From an uncultured Sphingomonadaceae bacterium (lineage in GTDB: Bacteria > Pseudomonadota > Alphaproteobacteria > Sphingomonadales > Sphingomonadaceae): DNA of 64,000 nucleotides. The notes beneath the pieces are model-generated. The model ran no database searches, was not told the DNA's origin, and saw only the letters and a list, made by a program, of their open reading frames with translations. The DNA lies in the NCBI GenBank assembly GCA_947488625.1, contig CANKZR010000001.1, positions 806,001 to 870,000 of the forward strand, written 5' to 3'. The translations under genes were made by a program, and so were the position numbers. Positions 51,384 to 61,143 of this stretch are shown one piece after another; within the stretch, counting starts at the first letter, position 1, and each line of letters opens with the position of its first letter.

Positions 51384-51934
51384 AGGCGGGGCACCAGCGA
51401 GAAGGTTTCTCCCTGGCTCGATACCGTCATGCTGTCAGCCTGATCCAGGGCGTGCTGGGCGAGCTGCAGCCAGGTGGAACGGTCCACCCGCGCTTCGCAG
51501 CCATGACGCACGGCGAGATAGATTGCCGGCACGTCGGGATCGCCCTCGGCGCGCAGGGGATTGTCCGGGCCTGCGACGACGATCTCGTCGGTATTGAGGC
51601 GGAAAGCGAGCGCATCGTCCTGAACGGAAAGATCGACGGCGATGAACGCGGCATCCTCCACTTCTATCGTCTGCCGGTAATGCGGGGTGACGAGATAGTG
51701 CTGCCCGTCCGCAGGGTCGCGCCACAGCAGTGAGGCGAAGGAACGCACCATTGCCGGGCGCGTGATGGGGCTGCCATCGTGATACCATGTACCGTCGGCG
51801 GCAATACGCATGTTGCTGTCGCTGGTGGAATCAGGTTTCCAGCTATCGACCGGAGGCAGTTTTCGCGCGGAAACGGCCTCGGCAATTTCCAGCAGGCTCA
51901 TACCGGCAAGATCAGGGGGGATTTCGTAAGCCAT
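51380..51934 (-). CDS. DUF1285 family protein
   Basis: 184 aa; DGTWYHDGSPITRPAMVRSFASLLWRDPADGQHYLVTPHY. Confidence 0.92.
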   Translation of the reverse strand: MAYEIPPDLAGMSLLEIAEAVSARKLPPVDSWKPDSTSDSNMRIAADGTWYHDGSPITRPAMVRSFASLLWRDPADGQHYLVTPHYRQTIEVEDAAFIAVDLSVQDDALAFRLNTDEIVVAGPDNPLRAEGDPDVPAIYLAVRHGCEARVDRSTWLQLAQHALDQADSMTVSSQGETFSLVPRL

Positions 51935-51960
51935 CGCTGTTCAACAGATGGCCCTTTCCA

Positions 51961-52479
51961 TCACCTAAGCCAAGGGCCCAAAGTGCCGTGGTCGGGCAAA
52001 ACAGCCGGATTTTCCGCGCGCACCAGCAAGCGGTGCTTTTCGTACGGACCCGGCAGGGCCCATCCCTGGGTAGGCGCGCCGTGGAACCCAAAACGACCGT
52101 AATAGTCGGGATCGCCGATCAGCACTTGCGGCAAAGCGGCCTTCGGATCGAGCCCGCCCGCCATTGCGGCCATCAATGCCTGGCCAAAGCCTTCGTTGTG
52201 GCGTTCGGGCACAACGGCCACCGGCCCCACCATCAGCATGGGATGGCGCCGGGCCTGATCGTCGGTCAAAGCGACCGGCCAGACCTGTATGCTGCCTACC
52301 AGCAATTCATCGGCATCGATCACGGCAAAGCTGAGCGCGGGCAGCCAGTCCGTTCCCTCCCGCACCTTGTACGCGGTGCGCTTGTACCGATCCTCGCCGA
52401 AGGCGCGGTCGAGCAATGCCTCGACCAAGGCGGAATCGACCTCTGCGAGAGGGATGAGGGTTGCGGTTGCATCAGCCAT
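51961..52479 (-). CDS. GNAT family N-acetyltransferase
   Basis: 172 aa; LMVGPVAVVPERHNEGFGQALMAAMAGG...YYGRFGFHGAPTQGW. Confidence 0.88.
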   Translation of the reverse strand: MADATATLIPLAEVDSALVEALLDRAFGEDRYKRTAYKVREGTDWLPALSFAVIDADELLVGSIQVWPVALTDDQARRHPMLMVGPVAVVPERHNEGFGQALMAAMAGGLDPKAALPQVLIGDPDYYGRFGFHGAPTQGWALPGPYEKHRLLVRAENPAVLPDHGTLGPWLR

Positions 52480-52540
52480 GGGCGCGCGCCGATAGGGCCA
52501 CGCGGGCGCGGGTGCAAATGTTTCGCGCGATACCTGTTGC

Positions 52541-53755
52541 CTATTCTTTCGGAGTCAGTCGCAGCAGGCGACCTTCCTCGCCATCCTCGATCACCCAGAT
52601 CGCACCATCGGGTGCCACGGCAATATCGCGCATGCGGTGCGGCATTTCATAGCGGGCGGCCTCGTCTGCCGAGTTGGCGGAGGCATCCACGGTAACGCGG
52701 CTGATGGATTGCGTGCGCAGATTGGCGATCAACAACTGGCCCTGCCAGTCGGAGAACATGCTTCCTTGATAAAACGCCATACCACCCGGTGCGATCACAG
52801 GGGTCCAGCCGATAGCGGGCTTTGCGAAGCCATCGTCGGGAGAGTGATCGGGAATATTGCTGCCGTTGTAGTTTTCACCGTTCGAGCGGGTAGGCCAGCC
52901 GTAGTTGCTGCCGCGCCGCACCAGGTTGAGTTCGTCACCTCCGGCAGGGCCGTGTTCCAATGCCCACAGATTGCCGGAGGAATCGAATTCCAGACCCAGC
53001 ACGTTGCGTTGCCCATAGGTCCAGATTTCGTCTGTCGGGCTGCCGCGATCGGCGAAGGGATTGCCCGCAGCAGGCGTGCCGTCGAGGTTGAGACGCACAA
53101 CCGTACCGAGGTTGTTGGTGAGGTCCTGGGCAGGATCTTGAGCCTGGCGGTCTCCGCTGGAAACGAACAGGTACTGGCCATCGGGAGAGAACGCCATGCG
53201 ATGCGAATAGTGGCCGGGGCGGGGCATGGCCTGGCTCTGCTGCCAGATTTGCGTCAGCCCCTCGACACGGCAGCTATCTGCGGCGCCGCAAACCAGTGTG
53301 CCACGGCCAACCGCAGCTCTGGTGTCCTCGCCGTCCTGCTTTGCCCAGGACAGGTAGATGGTGTTGTTCTGTTCGTAATCGGGCGCGAAGGCCAGCGCGC
53401 CAAGGCCACCCTGACCTTCATAGGCAACGGTCGGCATTCCGGAAACGGTACCGAGTTGCCCGTTGGCGGGGTTGAAGAACTTCATGGTGCCGGGCTTTTC
53501 GGTGATGAAGATGGTCCCGGAGCCCGGTTCGAAAGCCAGCGCCCATGGTTCGTTGAACGCTTCGTACGTGGCCGCGTCGAACGGAGACTGCGGTTGCAGC
53601 TCCACCATCTCGCCGCCATTGGCCAAGGCGCTGTCCGCGCCGTCCTGTGCAGCCGAGGAGGTGGGTGCAGGGGCGCTATCCCCCATTGCCGCGCTGTTGC
53701 AGCTTGCGAGAGCGAGAGCGGGGAATATGGTGGCAGAGAGGAATTTGTAACGCAT
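52541..53755 (-). CDS. PQQ-dependent sugar dehydrogenase-like lipoprotein
   Basis: Start MRYKFLSATIFPALALASC (lipobox); PWALAFEPGSGTIFITEKPG, GHYSHRMAFSPDGQYLFVSSGDR, ALEHGPAGGDELNLVRRGSNYGWP. Confidence 0.94.
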   Translation of the reverse strand: MRYKFLSATIFPALALASCNSAAMGDSAPAPTSSAAQDGADSALANGGEMVELQPQSPFDAATYEAFNEPWALAFEPGSGTIFITEKPGTMKFFNPANGQLGTVSGMPTVAYEGQGGLGALAFAPDYEQNNTIYLSWAKQDGEDTRAAVGRGTLVCGAADSCRVEGLTQIWQQSQAMPRPGHYSHRMAFSPDGQYLFVSSGDRQAQDPAQDLTNNLGTVVRLNLDGTPAAGNPFADRGSPTDEIWTYGQRNVLGLEFDSSGNLWALEHGPAGGDELNLVRRGSNYGWPTRSNGENYNGSNIPDHSPDDGFAKPAIGWTPVIAPGGMAFYQGSMFSDWQGQLLIANLRTQSISRVTVDASANSADEAARYEMPHRMRDIAVAPDGAIWVIEDGEEGRLLRLTPKE

Positions 53756-54404
53756 GCTATCGGGAACTCCATCGCGCGAATTTTGTGCCACGCTCGGCCC
53801 CGGTCCGCTGGTTGCGGGTGTGGACGAGGCTGGGCGCGGGCCGCTTGCCGGACCGGTTGTGGCCGCAGCCGTGCTGCTGTGCAAGCCCCGACCAAAGGGC
53901 GTAGGCGATTCCAAGAAACTGACGGCAAAGGCTAGGGCGGAGGCGGAGGAGGCGATCCGGCGCCGCTGCGCCTATGGAATCGGCGTGGTGGATGTGGACG
54001 CGATCGACCGGCTCAACATCTTTGGCGCGACGATGCTGGCGATGAGCCTTGCGGTGCGCGGGTTGTGTGAGGCTCTGGGCGAAGCAGTTGGCGAAAACCG
54101 GCTGGAGGCCCTGATCGACGGCAATCTGACCCCGCAGGGCCGCTGTGCCGAGTGGCGCTGGCCCGCGCGCGCCATCGTGGGCGGGGACGGGAAGGAACCG
54201 GCAATCGGTGCGGCCAGCATTCTGGCCAAGGAATATCGCGACCGTCTGATGGTGGAGGCCGCAGCCCGCCATCCGAATTATGGGTGGGAGCGTAACAAGG
54301 GATACGGAACGCAAGATCATCTCGAAGCATTGCGACAACACGGGCCAACACCGCTGCACCGCCGCAGCTTTGCGCCTGTAGCTCAATTGGAGATGTTTGC
54401 ATGA
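53754..54404 (+). CDS. rnhB: Ribonuclease HII
   Basis: 216 aa; LVAGVDEAGRGPLAGPVVAAAVLL, DSKKLTAKAR, KGYGTQDHLEALRQHGPTPLHRRSF. Confidence 0.97.
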   Translation: MLSGTPSREFCATLGPGPLVAGVDEAGRGPLAGPVVAAAVLLCKPRPKGVGDSKKLTAKARAEAEEAIRRRCAYGIGVVDVDAIDRLNIFGATMLAMSLAVRGLCEALGEAVGENRLEALIDGNLTPQGRCAEWRWPARAIVGGDGKEPAIGAASILAKEYRDRLMVEAAARHPNYGWERNKGYGTQDHLEALRQHGPTPLHRRSFAPVAQLEMFA

Positions 54405-55315
54405 GTTTCACTGCCGCCGAAATCCCGATCCAGACCGGGAAGACCGCCATCGTCACAGGTTCGAACACCGGCATCGGGTTCGCCATTGCAGAGGCGCTGG
54501 CCAACAAGGGCGCACGCGTTCTGCTGGCATGCCGCGATGGGAACAAGGCGGCCGAGGCGGCACGAAAGATCGAGGGTGGCAGGGAACAGGGCGGAGAGGT
54601 CGAATACCTCCACCTTGACCTGTCGAACATCGCCAGTGTGCGCGAAGCGGCGGAGACTGCCGCCAAGGAACAGCGGATCGACCTGCTGATTAACAATGCC
54701 GGTGTCATGATGCCGCCGTTCTCTACCGCGACAGCCGGATGCGAGCTGCAATTCGCGGTGAACCACCTGGGCCATTTCGCCTTCACGTCCCTGCTGCTGG
54801 ACAAACTGGCGGAGCAGGATGGTGCCCGGATCGTAATGCAATCCAGCCTTGCGCATCGCCGCGGCGATATCGATTTCGACAACCTGGATGGCAGCAAGGG
54901 CTACGACAAGGGCCAGTTCTATAACCAGAGCAAGCTTGCCAACCTCCTGTTCGCCAACGAACTGGACCGCCGTTTGCGGGCAAAGGGCTCCGATACGATC
55001 GCCCTGGCTTGCCACCCCGGTGTCGCCGCGACAGAGCTTATGCGCCATATCAAGGGCGAGAAAATCTTCGCGCCCATCGTCGGCACCGTACTGAACGACC
55101 CGGAGCAGGGTGCATTGCCGGCCCTCCAGGCAGCCACCGATCCTGCCGCGAATGGCGGTGATTATTATGGCCCCTATGGCCTTCTGGAAGTGCGCGGAAA
55201 GTCTTCGGGCCGCGCCATCCAGACCAAGCGGGCGCGGGACAAGGATCTGGCCCGGCGGCTGTGGGACAAGTCCATCGAACTGACCGGCGTCGATCCCGAC
55301 TTGCCGCCCGCCTAG
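54401..55315 (+). CDS. SDR family oxidoreductase
   Basis: 304 aa; AIVTGSNTGIGFAIAEALANKGA, NNAGVMMPPF; start overlaps rnhB stop (ATGA). Confidence 0.94.
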   Translation: MSFTAAEIPIQTGKTAIVTGSNTGIGFAIAEALANKGARVLLACRDGNKAAEAARKIEGGREQGGEVEYLHLDLSNIASVREAAETAAKEQRIDLLINNAGVMMPPFSTATAGCELQFAVNHLGHFAFTSLLLDKLAEQDGARIVMQSSLAHRRGDIDFDNLDGSKGYDKGQFYNQSKLANLLFANELDRRLRAKGSDTIALACHPGVAATELMRHIKGEKIFAPIVGTVLNDPEQGALPALQAATDPAANGGDYYGPYGLLEVRGKSSGRAIQTKRARDKDLARRLWDKSIELTGVDPDLPPA

Positions 55316-56004
55316 CTGAAGGCGCCTGCTTTCATCTGATCGTTGTAGGTACTTGCGAAAGCTTCCAGTTCCAGCGGATCCGCCGGAAGGCCGCCATGCT
55401 CGTCCGACGCCGAACCCAACTCGTCACGGCTGTTGACGCGTGGGAAAGGTTCTGCGGGAACCGGAACGCCCAGAAACTCGCAAAGCGGGTCCCAGCCTTC
55501 CTTCGGGTGAAATACCAGCAACCGGTCCGGCGCGATGGTATCGATGATCTCCTGGTTATAGGCCCGATACCAGTCCGCCATCCATTTCGGGTCGTCGATC
55601 TTGTCGCCGAACTGCTTGAGGTAGGTGGATTTCAACATGCTTTCCAGCGGGCTGCCATCGAGCGAGGCCAGCATGCGCGGTGAATTGATCGTGGCGTTGC
55701 AGGATGCCACCCAGGTTTCTGCATCGCGCACGGTCAGCACAACCTTGGATTGCGGGTAATAGTCGGCCAGCTCGCGCCAGAAAACGCAGGCGGGATTGTC
55801 CGTCGTGGATTGGTATCCTTCGAAAATCGCATCCCAATCTGGGTTCCCGTCCGCTGCTGCCTGCCACATCGGAATAGTCTTGCGAGCGTTCCGGAACACC
55901 TCGACCATGTGGTAGCACGGGCCGAAACCGATATGCTCCAGCGCGAATTTCATGGAAAAGGTCGCGGTTCGTCCCGGACCTGCACCGATTACCTTGATCG
56001 TCAT
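55312..56004 (-). CDS. Sulfotransferase family protein
   Basis: Start MTIKVIGAGPGRTATFSMKFALEHIGFGPCYHMVEVF; RDAETWVASCNATI. Confidence 0.85.
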   Translation of the reverse strand: MTIKVIGAGPGRTATFSMKFALEHIGFGPCYHMVEVFRNARKTIPMWQAAADGNPDWDAIFEGYQSTTDNPACVFWRELADYYPQSKVVLTVRDAETWVASCNATINSPRMLASLDGSPLESMLKSTYLKQFGDKIDDPKWMADWYRAYNQEIIDTIAPDRLLVFHPKEGWDPLCEFLGVPVPAEPFPRVNSRDELGSASDEHGGLPADPLELEAFASTYNDQMKAGAFS

Positions 56005-56040
56005 CGTGTCTCCCCTGTTGTGTCTGCAATTCGTGCGAGC

Positions 56041-56182
56041 GAGTCCCTGCGGCCACACCCCACCATATCGAGTCTACCCTGCCTGCACAGGCTCCATATC
56101 TTGTGCCGGACTCGTTTCGTTCCGCCGCTTTAGCGTTAAGTGACGGAAAAATTGCCGCTTGACCCGCGGACTCCAAGGACTC
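56041..56182. promoter_or_regulatory. Cluster of five GANTC (CcrM) methylation sites upstream of ccrM
   Basis: GANTC at 56041, 56070, 56109, 56169 and 56178. Confidence 0.75.
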
Positions 56183-56198
56183 AAACCCCTGTGGATAA

Positions 56199-57362
<1,164 letters not shown>

Positions 57363-57524
57363 GGTTTTCCTACACGATGCAGGTGTAGGACGGGGCGATA
57401 TGCCCTGCAAAACCTGTATGAAATGCCCGGCCTTTGATCGTCGCGGCGAAAGGCGCGACTATTTCGCGCCAGGACAGTGTTCCAGGTGTTCCATATTAGA
57501 CGTTTCACACGAACGGAGTTCAAA

Positions 57525-58637
57525 GTGTCCGACCAGATCTACATCCAGCCGCTGACCACCGTGCCGGGCCCACAGGCCGTGGAAGGCGAGGCGATCCGTC
57601 TTGCAGGTGGAATGGTCTATGCGCGCGAATTCGCAGTGATGCTGCGGCGCGATGGCACCGTGATCCAGCGGCACATTGCCACGAAATCCACCATCGACGA
57701 TGTCCTTGCTGCTCTGCCCGAAGAGGTGGGAGGGGAAGGTGAGGCGCAGTGGTCCAACCTGCGCATGGCGCACCCGGCGCTGGAATTGGGGGAGCGCACC
57801 ATCCGGCTGGATCAACCGCAGGTAATGGGCATTCTCAACATGACGCCGGACAGCTTTTCCGATGGTGGCGCGTTTTTGGATGATGCGGGGGCGATGCAGT
57901 CGCAGGCCGCTGCCATGCATGAAGCCGGTGCAGCGATTATCGACATAGGTGGCGAAAGCACGCGCCCCGGCGCGAAGGATGTTTGGGAGGGCGAGGAGAT
58001 CGGACGCGTCCAGCCTGCCATCGAACACTGCGTTGGAATGGGAGCCGCCGTCAGCGTGGATACCCGCCGTCCGGCCGTGATGGAGGCGGCGCTGCAATCG
58101 GGCGCGCATGTCATCAACGACGTTTCCGCGCTGCGCTACGATCCCCGCAGTCTGCAATTCGCAGCCAGTTCGGGCGCCCCGGTGATCCTCATGCATACCC
58201 CCGGTTCGGGAGAGAACCTGCACGCCGAGGCGGACTATACGCACGTGGTGTTCGATGTATTCGATTTCCTGCGCGAGATGCGCGATCGCGCAATCGAGGC
58301 GGGCATCGCGCGCGAGAAGATCGTGCTCGATCCCGGCATCGGCTTCGGAAAATCTCTTGCAGACAATCTCGCGCTACTGAACGCGTTGCCGCTCTTCCAT
58401 GCGTTGGGTCAGCCGCTGCTGCTGGGTGCCAGTCGCAAACGGATGATTGGCGCGCTATCCAACGAAGCGCCCGCAGATCGGCGTATGGGTGGCTCCCTGG
58501 CGATTGCACAGCTTGGCATGAATGCGGGCGTGCAGTTGCTGCGCGTGCATGATGTGGAGGAAACAGTGCAGGCTCGAAACGTGTGGCGGGGTTTGCGCGA
58601 TGCTGCGCTTACGGACTTTGCCATGCTTGCCGATTAG
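57525..58637 (+). CDS. folP: Dihydropteroate synthase with N-terminal extension
   Basis: GTG start with GGAG SD; PQVMGILNMTPDSFSDGG, IIDIGGESTRPGA, LDPGIGFGKSLADN, LLLGASRKRMIG. Confidence 0.95.
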   Translation: MSDQIYIQPLTTVPGPQAVEGEAIRLAGGMVYAREFAVMLRRDGTVIQRHIATKSTIDDVLAALPEEVGGEGEAQWSNLRMAHPALELGERTIRLDQPQVMGILNMTPDSFSDGGAFLDDAGAMQSQAAAMHEAGAAIIDIGGESTRPGAKDVWEGEEIGRVQPAIEHCVGMGAAVSVDTRRPAVMEAALQSGAHVINDVSALRYDPRSLQFAASSGAPVILMHTPGSGENLHAEADYTHVVFDVFDFLREMRDRAIEAGIAREKIVLDPGIGFGKSLADNLALLNALPLFHALGQPLLLGASRKRMIGALSNEAPADRRMGGSLAIAQLGMNAGVQLLRVHDVEETVQARNVWRGLRDAALTDFAMLAD

Positions 58638-58676
58638 GACACTCGGGCTATCGAACAGTTTGCCGTAGGCGTGAAG

Positions 58677-59291
58677 TCAATCGCTTGGAAAAGTCAGGCT
58701 TTCGCGAACCTGTTCCAGCGATTCTGCCCCGTTTGCTACGGAATCTTCGGTCCGCTCCACCATCAGCAGGGTCCGAGAGTCGACCGGCAGGAATGTATAT
58801 CGCAGCATGGTGCCATTGCGCATCGTGTATAACGCGAAACCCTCGCGGTCTTTCACCTCGGTGCTTTCGACGCGCATGTCTTCGCCTAGATTGTCGATCA
58901 GGGCTTCACCATAGTGTTCCACAGGCCGTTCCAGAAAGGCGAGTGCGAAGCCGATTTCCTGCTCTGCCGTGCAGTCGTCGTTGCCATCGGGTTCCTCGTA
59001 AGAGCACCGCGCAACGCCTAGCTTGTCCACCAGATCGCGCGGCAGGAATTTCACTGCGAATTCGGTTTCCTCGAAGGTGGGAGGGAGCGGAAGCTGGATT
59101 TCGGCGCGGGTCAACACGGAACTGTCGTACGAATATGCGACGGGTCCGATTGTGCCATCGGCGATGTTCGCCATCGCCTGCTGCTCGGGAACGGGCGGGC
59201 TTTCCTCCCGGTCGTTCTCGGAACTCTCTCCGGAACAGGCACCGATGACTGCTGCCAGAGCGAACAGAACTGAAGTGCGACCTAGATACAT
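58677..59291 (-). CDS. Lipoprotein of unknown function
   Basis: Start MYLGRTSVLFALAAVIGAC (lipobox IGAC). Confidence 0.75.
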   Translation of the reverse strand: MYLGRTSVLFALAAVIGACSGESSENDREESPPVPEQQAMANIADGTIGPVAYSYDSSVLTRAEIQLPLPPTFEETEFAVKFLPRDLVDKLGVARCSYEEPDGNDDCTAEQEIGFALAFLERPVEHYGEALIDNLGEDMRVESTEVKDREGFALYTMRNGTMLRYTFLPVDSRTLLMVERTEDSVANGAESLEQVRESLTFPSD

Positions 59292-59417
59292 GTTAAGAAA
59301 GCGGTTTGGACGCGCAGTTGTTCCGTAATATGCAGGGAAATTCACAGTGGAATTGCAAGACCACTCAAAGGCCGCAAACCGATGGTTTTCCGGGGCTTGC
59401 AGCCGCTCGCTTCCATC

Positions 59418-60839
59418 CTAAGCGGCGTTGTCGATGCCGAGATCGCTGAGCTTGCGATACAACGTGGATCGGCCGATCCCCAGTCTCCGTGCAACTTCGG
59501 TCATGCGACCGCGATAATGGCCGATGGCTAGGCGGATCACGTCGGCCTCGATATCCTCCAGCGGGCGCAGATTGCCGTCCTTGGTGTAAAGCTGCACGCC
59601 CGCACTTTCGCGCACCGGTCCATTGCGGACAGGCTCGCTATCGCCGATGAGTTCGCGCAACTGCGGAAAATCCTCGGCGGTCAGGGCGTCGCCTTCGCTG
59701 AACACGGCCGCACGGAAAAGGACGGCCTGGAGCTGGCGGACATTACCCGGCCAATCGAAAGCGCCAAGCAAACGGAGGGCATCAGAGGTGATACCGAGGG
59801 GGCGCAAACCGGGTTGCTGGCCGATCTGATAAAGAAAATAGCGGGTCAGCGAACCGATATCACGATCGCGTTCTCGCAAGGGCGGCAATTCGATCGCGGT
59901 ACGAGAGAGCAGTTCCAGCAGTTCGGCGCGGAAGTGGCCTGTGGTCACCATATCCGCGAGCGGCAGGTTACTGGCGGCGATGACGCGGACATCCACCTTG
60001 AACGCATATTGCGCGCCCAACGGCTTGACGCTGCCGTTTCGAAGCACGCCGACCAGGCGATCCTGTACGTCCAGCGAAAGGCGATCGATCTCGTCGAGGA
60101 CAAGCGTCCCGCCGTCGCATTGCTGGAATGCGCCCACCTGTTGATCGAATGCGCCGGGAAAGGCGCCCTTCTCATGGCCGAACATTTGCGATTCCAGGCT
60201 GTTGGCGGACACGCCTGCGATATGAATCATCCGGAACGCCGTTTTCGCCCTTGGCGAGGCGGCGTGCATCGCGCGTACCAGCATTTCCTTGCCGGTACCG
60301 CTTTCGCCTTCGATCAGCACATGACCATGGCCGCGTGCCGCCTTGGCTGCTTTTGCCAGGGCATCGCGAAAGGAGGGAGCCGTGCCGACCATCGACTCGA
60401 AATCGAGTTGCGCAGGCATCTTCTCGGAGAGCGGAGTGAGTTCGTCCTGCGGTCTTTCGCGCGTCGTTGTGTTGCGCAGGGCCTGCATCATACGGTCGGG
60501 CGATACGGGCTTGACGAGGTAGTCCGCAGCACCTGCGCGCATCGCTTCGACGGCAAGTTGCGGGCTGGTGCTGGCGGTCAGCATCAGGATCGGCAATGCG
60601 GGCCGTCGATCCTTCAGTTCGGCTACGAGTTCGCAAGCGCGATCTCCGGGAACGCTCTGGTCGAGTATGATCGCGGACAACTGCATGCCCTCGCGGGTGC
60701 CGAGCGTGGCAATTGCGGTTTCGAAGTCCTCGACAACGATCGTGCGCCACCCCTCGCGCCCGGCGACGGCACTCATGAGCCGGCAGTGCGCCGGATCGTT
60801 GTCGATAAGCATCAGCAACCGCTGTTCGGGCTCTAACAT
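59418..60839 (-). CDS. NtrC-type response regulator/AAA+ transcriptional activator with GAFPGA variant loop
   Basis: Start MLEPEQRLLMLIDNDPAHCRL; REC domain, Walker A GESGTGKE, GHEKGAFPGAFDQQVG, GGTLVLDEID, Fis-type HTH EVARRLGIGRSTLYRKLSDLGI. Confidence 0.92.
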   Translation of the reverse strand: MLEPEQRLLMLIDNDPAHCRLMSAVAGREGWRTIVVEDFETAIATLGTREGMQLSAIILDQSVPGDRACELVAELKDRRPALPILMLTASTSPQLAVEAMRAGAADYLVKPVSPDRMMQALRNTTTRERPQDELTPLSEKMPAQLDFESMVGTAPSFRDALAKAAKAARGHGHVLIEGESGTGKEMLVRAMHAASPRAKTAFRMIHIAGVSANSLESQMFGHEKGAFPGAFDQQVGAFQQCDGGTLVLDEIDRLSLDVQDRLVGVLRNGSVKPLGAQYAFKVDVRVIAASNLPLADMVTTGHFRAELLELLSRTAIELPPLRERDRDIGSLTRYFLYQIGQQPGLRPLGITSDALRLLGAFDWPGNVRQLQAVLFRAAVFSEGDALTAEDFPQLRELIGDSEPVRNGPVRESAGVQLYTKDGNLRPLEDIEADVIRLAIGHYRGRMTEVARRLGIGRSTLYRKLSDLGIDNAA

Positions 60840-60998
60840 GCGCAAATATCCCTGGCCCCGGCTGAATCCGGACTTCGAACGATCGTAATAGCAAGGCGGG
60901 GTAAAGAGCCGATTAAGGCCGTTTGTGCACTTGAGCGGGCGGGCAAGCGGCGATAGGACTATACGCCACAACCAAACCCCAAAGGGAAGTCCAAGACA

Positions 60999-61127
60999 AT
61001 GAGCAATCCGCATCCGCATGATCTGAAAGCGGCCAAGAGCACATACGACAGCTTTATCGGCATGTTGAAGTGGTCGGTGCCCCTCGTTGCGCTGATCGCG
61101 CTTTTCGTCGTCATCCTGATCGCTTGA
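60999..61127 (+). CDS. aa3-type cytochrome c oxidase subunit IV-like small protein
   Basis: Manual translation: MSNPHPHDLKAAKSTYDSFIGMLKWSVPLVALIALFVVILIA* (42 aa); resembles PF07835; not in ORF track. Confidence 0.75.
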   Translation: MSNPHPHDLKAAKSTYDSFIGMLKWSVPLVALIALFVVILIA

Positions 61128-61143
61128 GGTGACCGGCGGGGGG

